A stretch of DNA of 43,944 bases from Peptostreptococcus anaerobius VPI 4330 = DSM 2949 (GTDB taxonomy: Bacteria; Bacillota; Clostridia; Peptostreptococcales; Peptostreptococcaceae). The stretch covers positions 1 to 43,944 of the forward strand of contig NZ_KB906619.1 in NCBI RefSeq assembly GCF_000381525.1. Reading direction: 5' to 3'. The stretch's first letter is position 1. Each line of letters opens with the position of its first letter. The position numbers and the translations under genes are program-made. The notes under the pieces were generated by a model. It searched no databases and was not told the DNA's origin. It saw only the letters and a program-made list of their open reading frames with translations. Below, one piece after another: positions 43,592-43,944 of this stretch.

Positions 43592-43944
43592 GTATGACGG
43601 GCATGCCGTCAGTCTGTGGTGAAAGTCCACGTAGGGCGTAGTTGCCGACGAACCTCATAGCAACTTGCAAGGTTATCACCGTGAGGTGATGGCGAGAAGA
43701 AGCAATAGCAAAATCGTAGCCTGACGTACAGAAACCTAATATAAAGGCTTACATAAAGGATGAGTGGGCCCAAAGTCACGAAGTCCAAAAGGCAAACGTA
43801 ACTTATGTAAGTAAATTAGGCAGGTAGACGAGGAAAGACTGACGACTTATCCCGTGAGGTCTCACAGAGGGAAAACCTAGTAACAACGAACTGTGAGAAG
43901 TCAGCAGAAGCCATAGTAGTGGAGAAGGTTCTGTAATGGAAATG
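43592..43944 (+). mobile_element. Group II intron, 5' part (runs off the window)
   Basis: From about 43592 (GTATG, close to the GUGYG intron start) the sequence has the typical domain I opening, GACGGGCATGCCGTCAGTCTG and GGTGAAAGTCCAC, then structured GC-richer DNA. The segment GAGAAGTCAGCAGAAGCCATAG at 43893-43918 resembles the block just before reverse transcriptase/maturase genes in bacterial group II introns. An ATG at 43936, 7 nt after AGAAGG, may start that gene, but only three codons are in the window. Base composition is clearly less AT-rich than its surroundings. The exact 5' boundary is uncertain by a few bases. Confidence 0.85.

Overview
The window is about 44 kb of low-GC Firmicute chromosome spanning the replication origin. 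Gene order, AT-rich spacers, strong AGGAGG ribosome-binding sites and heavy use of ATA (Ile) and AGG/AGA (Arg) codons suggest an anaerobe of the class Clostridia. The order recR-ybaB-dnaX-SRP RNA-tadA-tRNA-Ser-serS-sigB/rsbW/rsbV-gyrA-gyrB-recF-rlbA-dnaN-dnaA | rpmH-rnpA-yidD-yidC-jag-mnmE-mnmG-rsmG recalls Clostridioides difficile (from memory, not searched), so a Peptostreptococcaceae member, perhaps Peptostreptococcus-like, is my best guess.

Left of the origin most genes lie on the minus strand, right of it mostly on the plus strand, so the core is co-directional with replication. The left edge (1-548) is a tRNA array (Glu-Gly-Val-Asp-Thr-Tyr-Leu in transcription order) with one consensus promoter. 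A head-on glycolipid glycosyltransferase follows (1000-2199), then recR, ybaB, dnaX and the SRP RNA. An MBL-fold hydrolase and an NhaC-type antiporter come next (5706-8091), then tRNA-Ser and tadA. The accessory block 9135-17259 holds a thiazole operon (thiS-thiF-thiG-thiH-tenI) behind a promoter and a strong leader terminator, a sulfurtransferase relic, a CUT1-type sugar ABC importer without its own ATPase, and a divergent acyltransferase-like gene. serS follows with a T-box leader, then the run rlbA-recF-gyrB-gyrA-rsbV-rsbW-sigB-mscS.

The origin appears bipartite. DnaA-box-like sites and AT-rich DNA lie between dnaA and rpmH (30118-30429). The dnaA-dnaN gap holds further boxes and a TAC-triplet tract resembling the Bacillus subtilis DnaA-trio unwinding element (28452-28630).

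Right of the origin the ribosome/membrane/tRNA-modification genes run from rpmH to rsmG, interrupted between jag and mnmE by two minus-strand genes (a HAD phosphatase and a conserved hypothetical). Beyond rsmG are a 95-nt nested inverted repeat, a cysteine desulfurase and a GerMN lipoprotein on the minus strand, then a plus-strand yedF-DUF3343-DUF951 run suggestive of selenium/sulfur metabolism, and a PLP aminotransferase with codon bias of a highly expressed gene. The window ends inside the 5' part of a group II intron sitting immediately after the aminotransferase terminator.

I found no CRISPR array, prophage, insertion sequence or clearly new multi-gene system. The items most worth following up are the thi leader, the 95-nt inverted repeat, the DnaA-trio-like element, the intron behind a terminator, and the unusual acyltransferase next to the ATPase-less importer.
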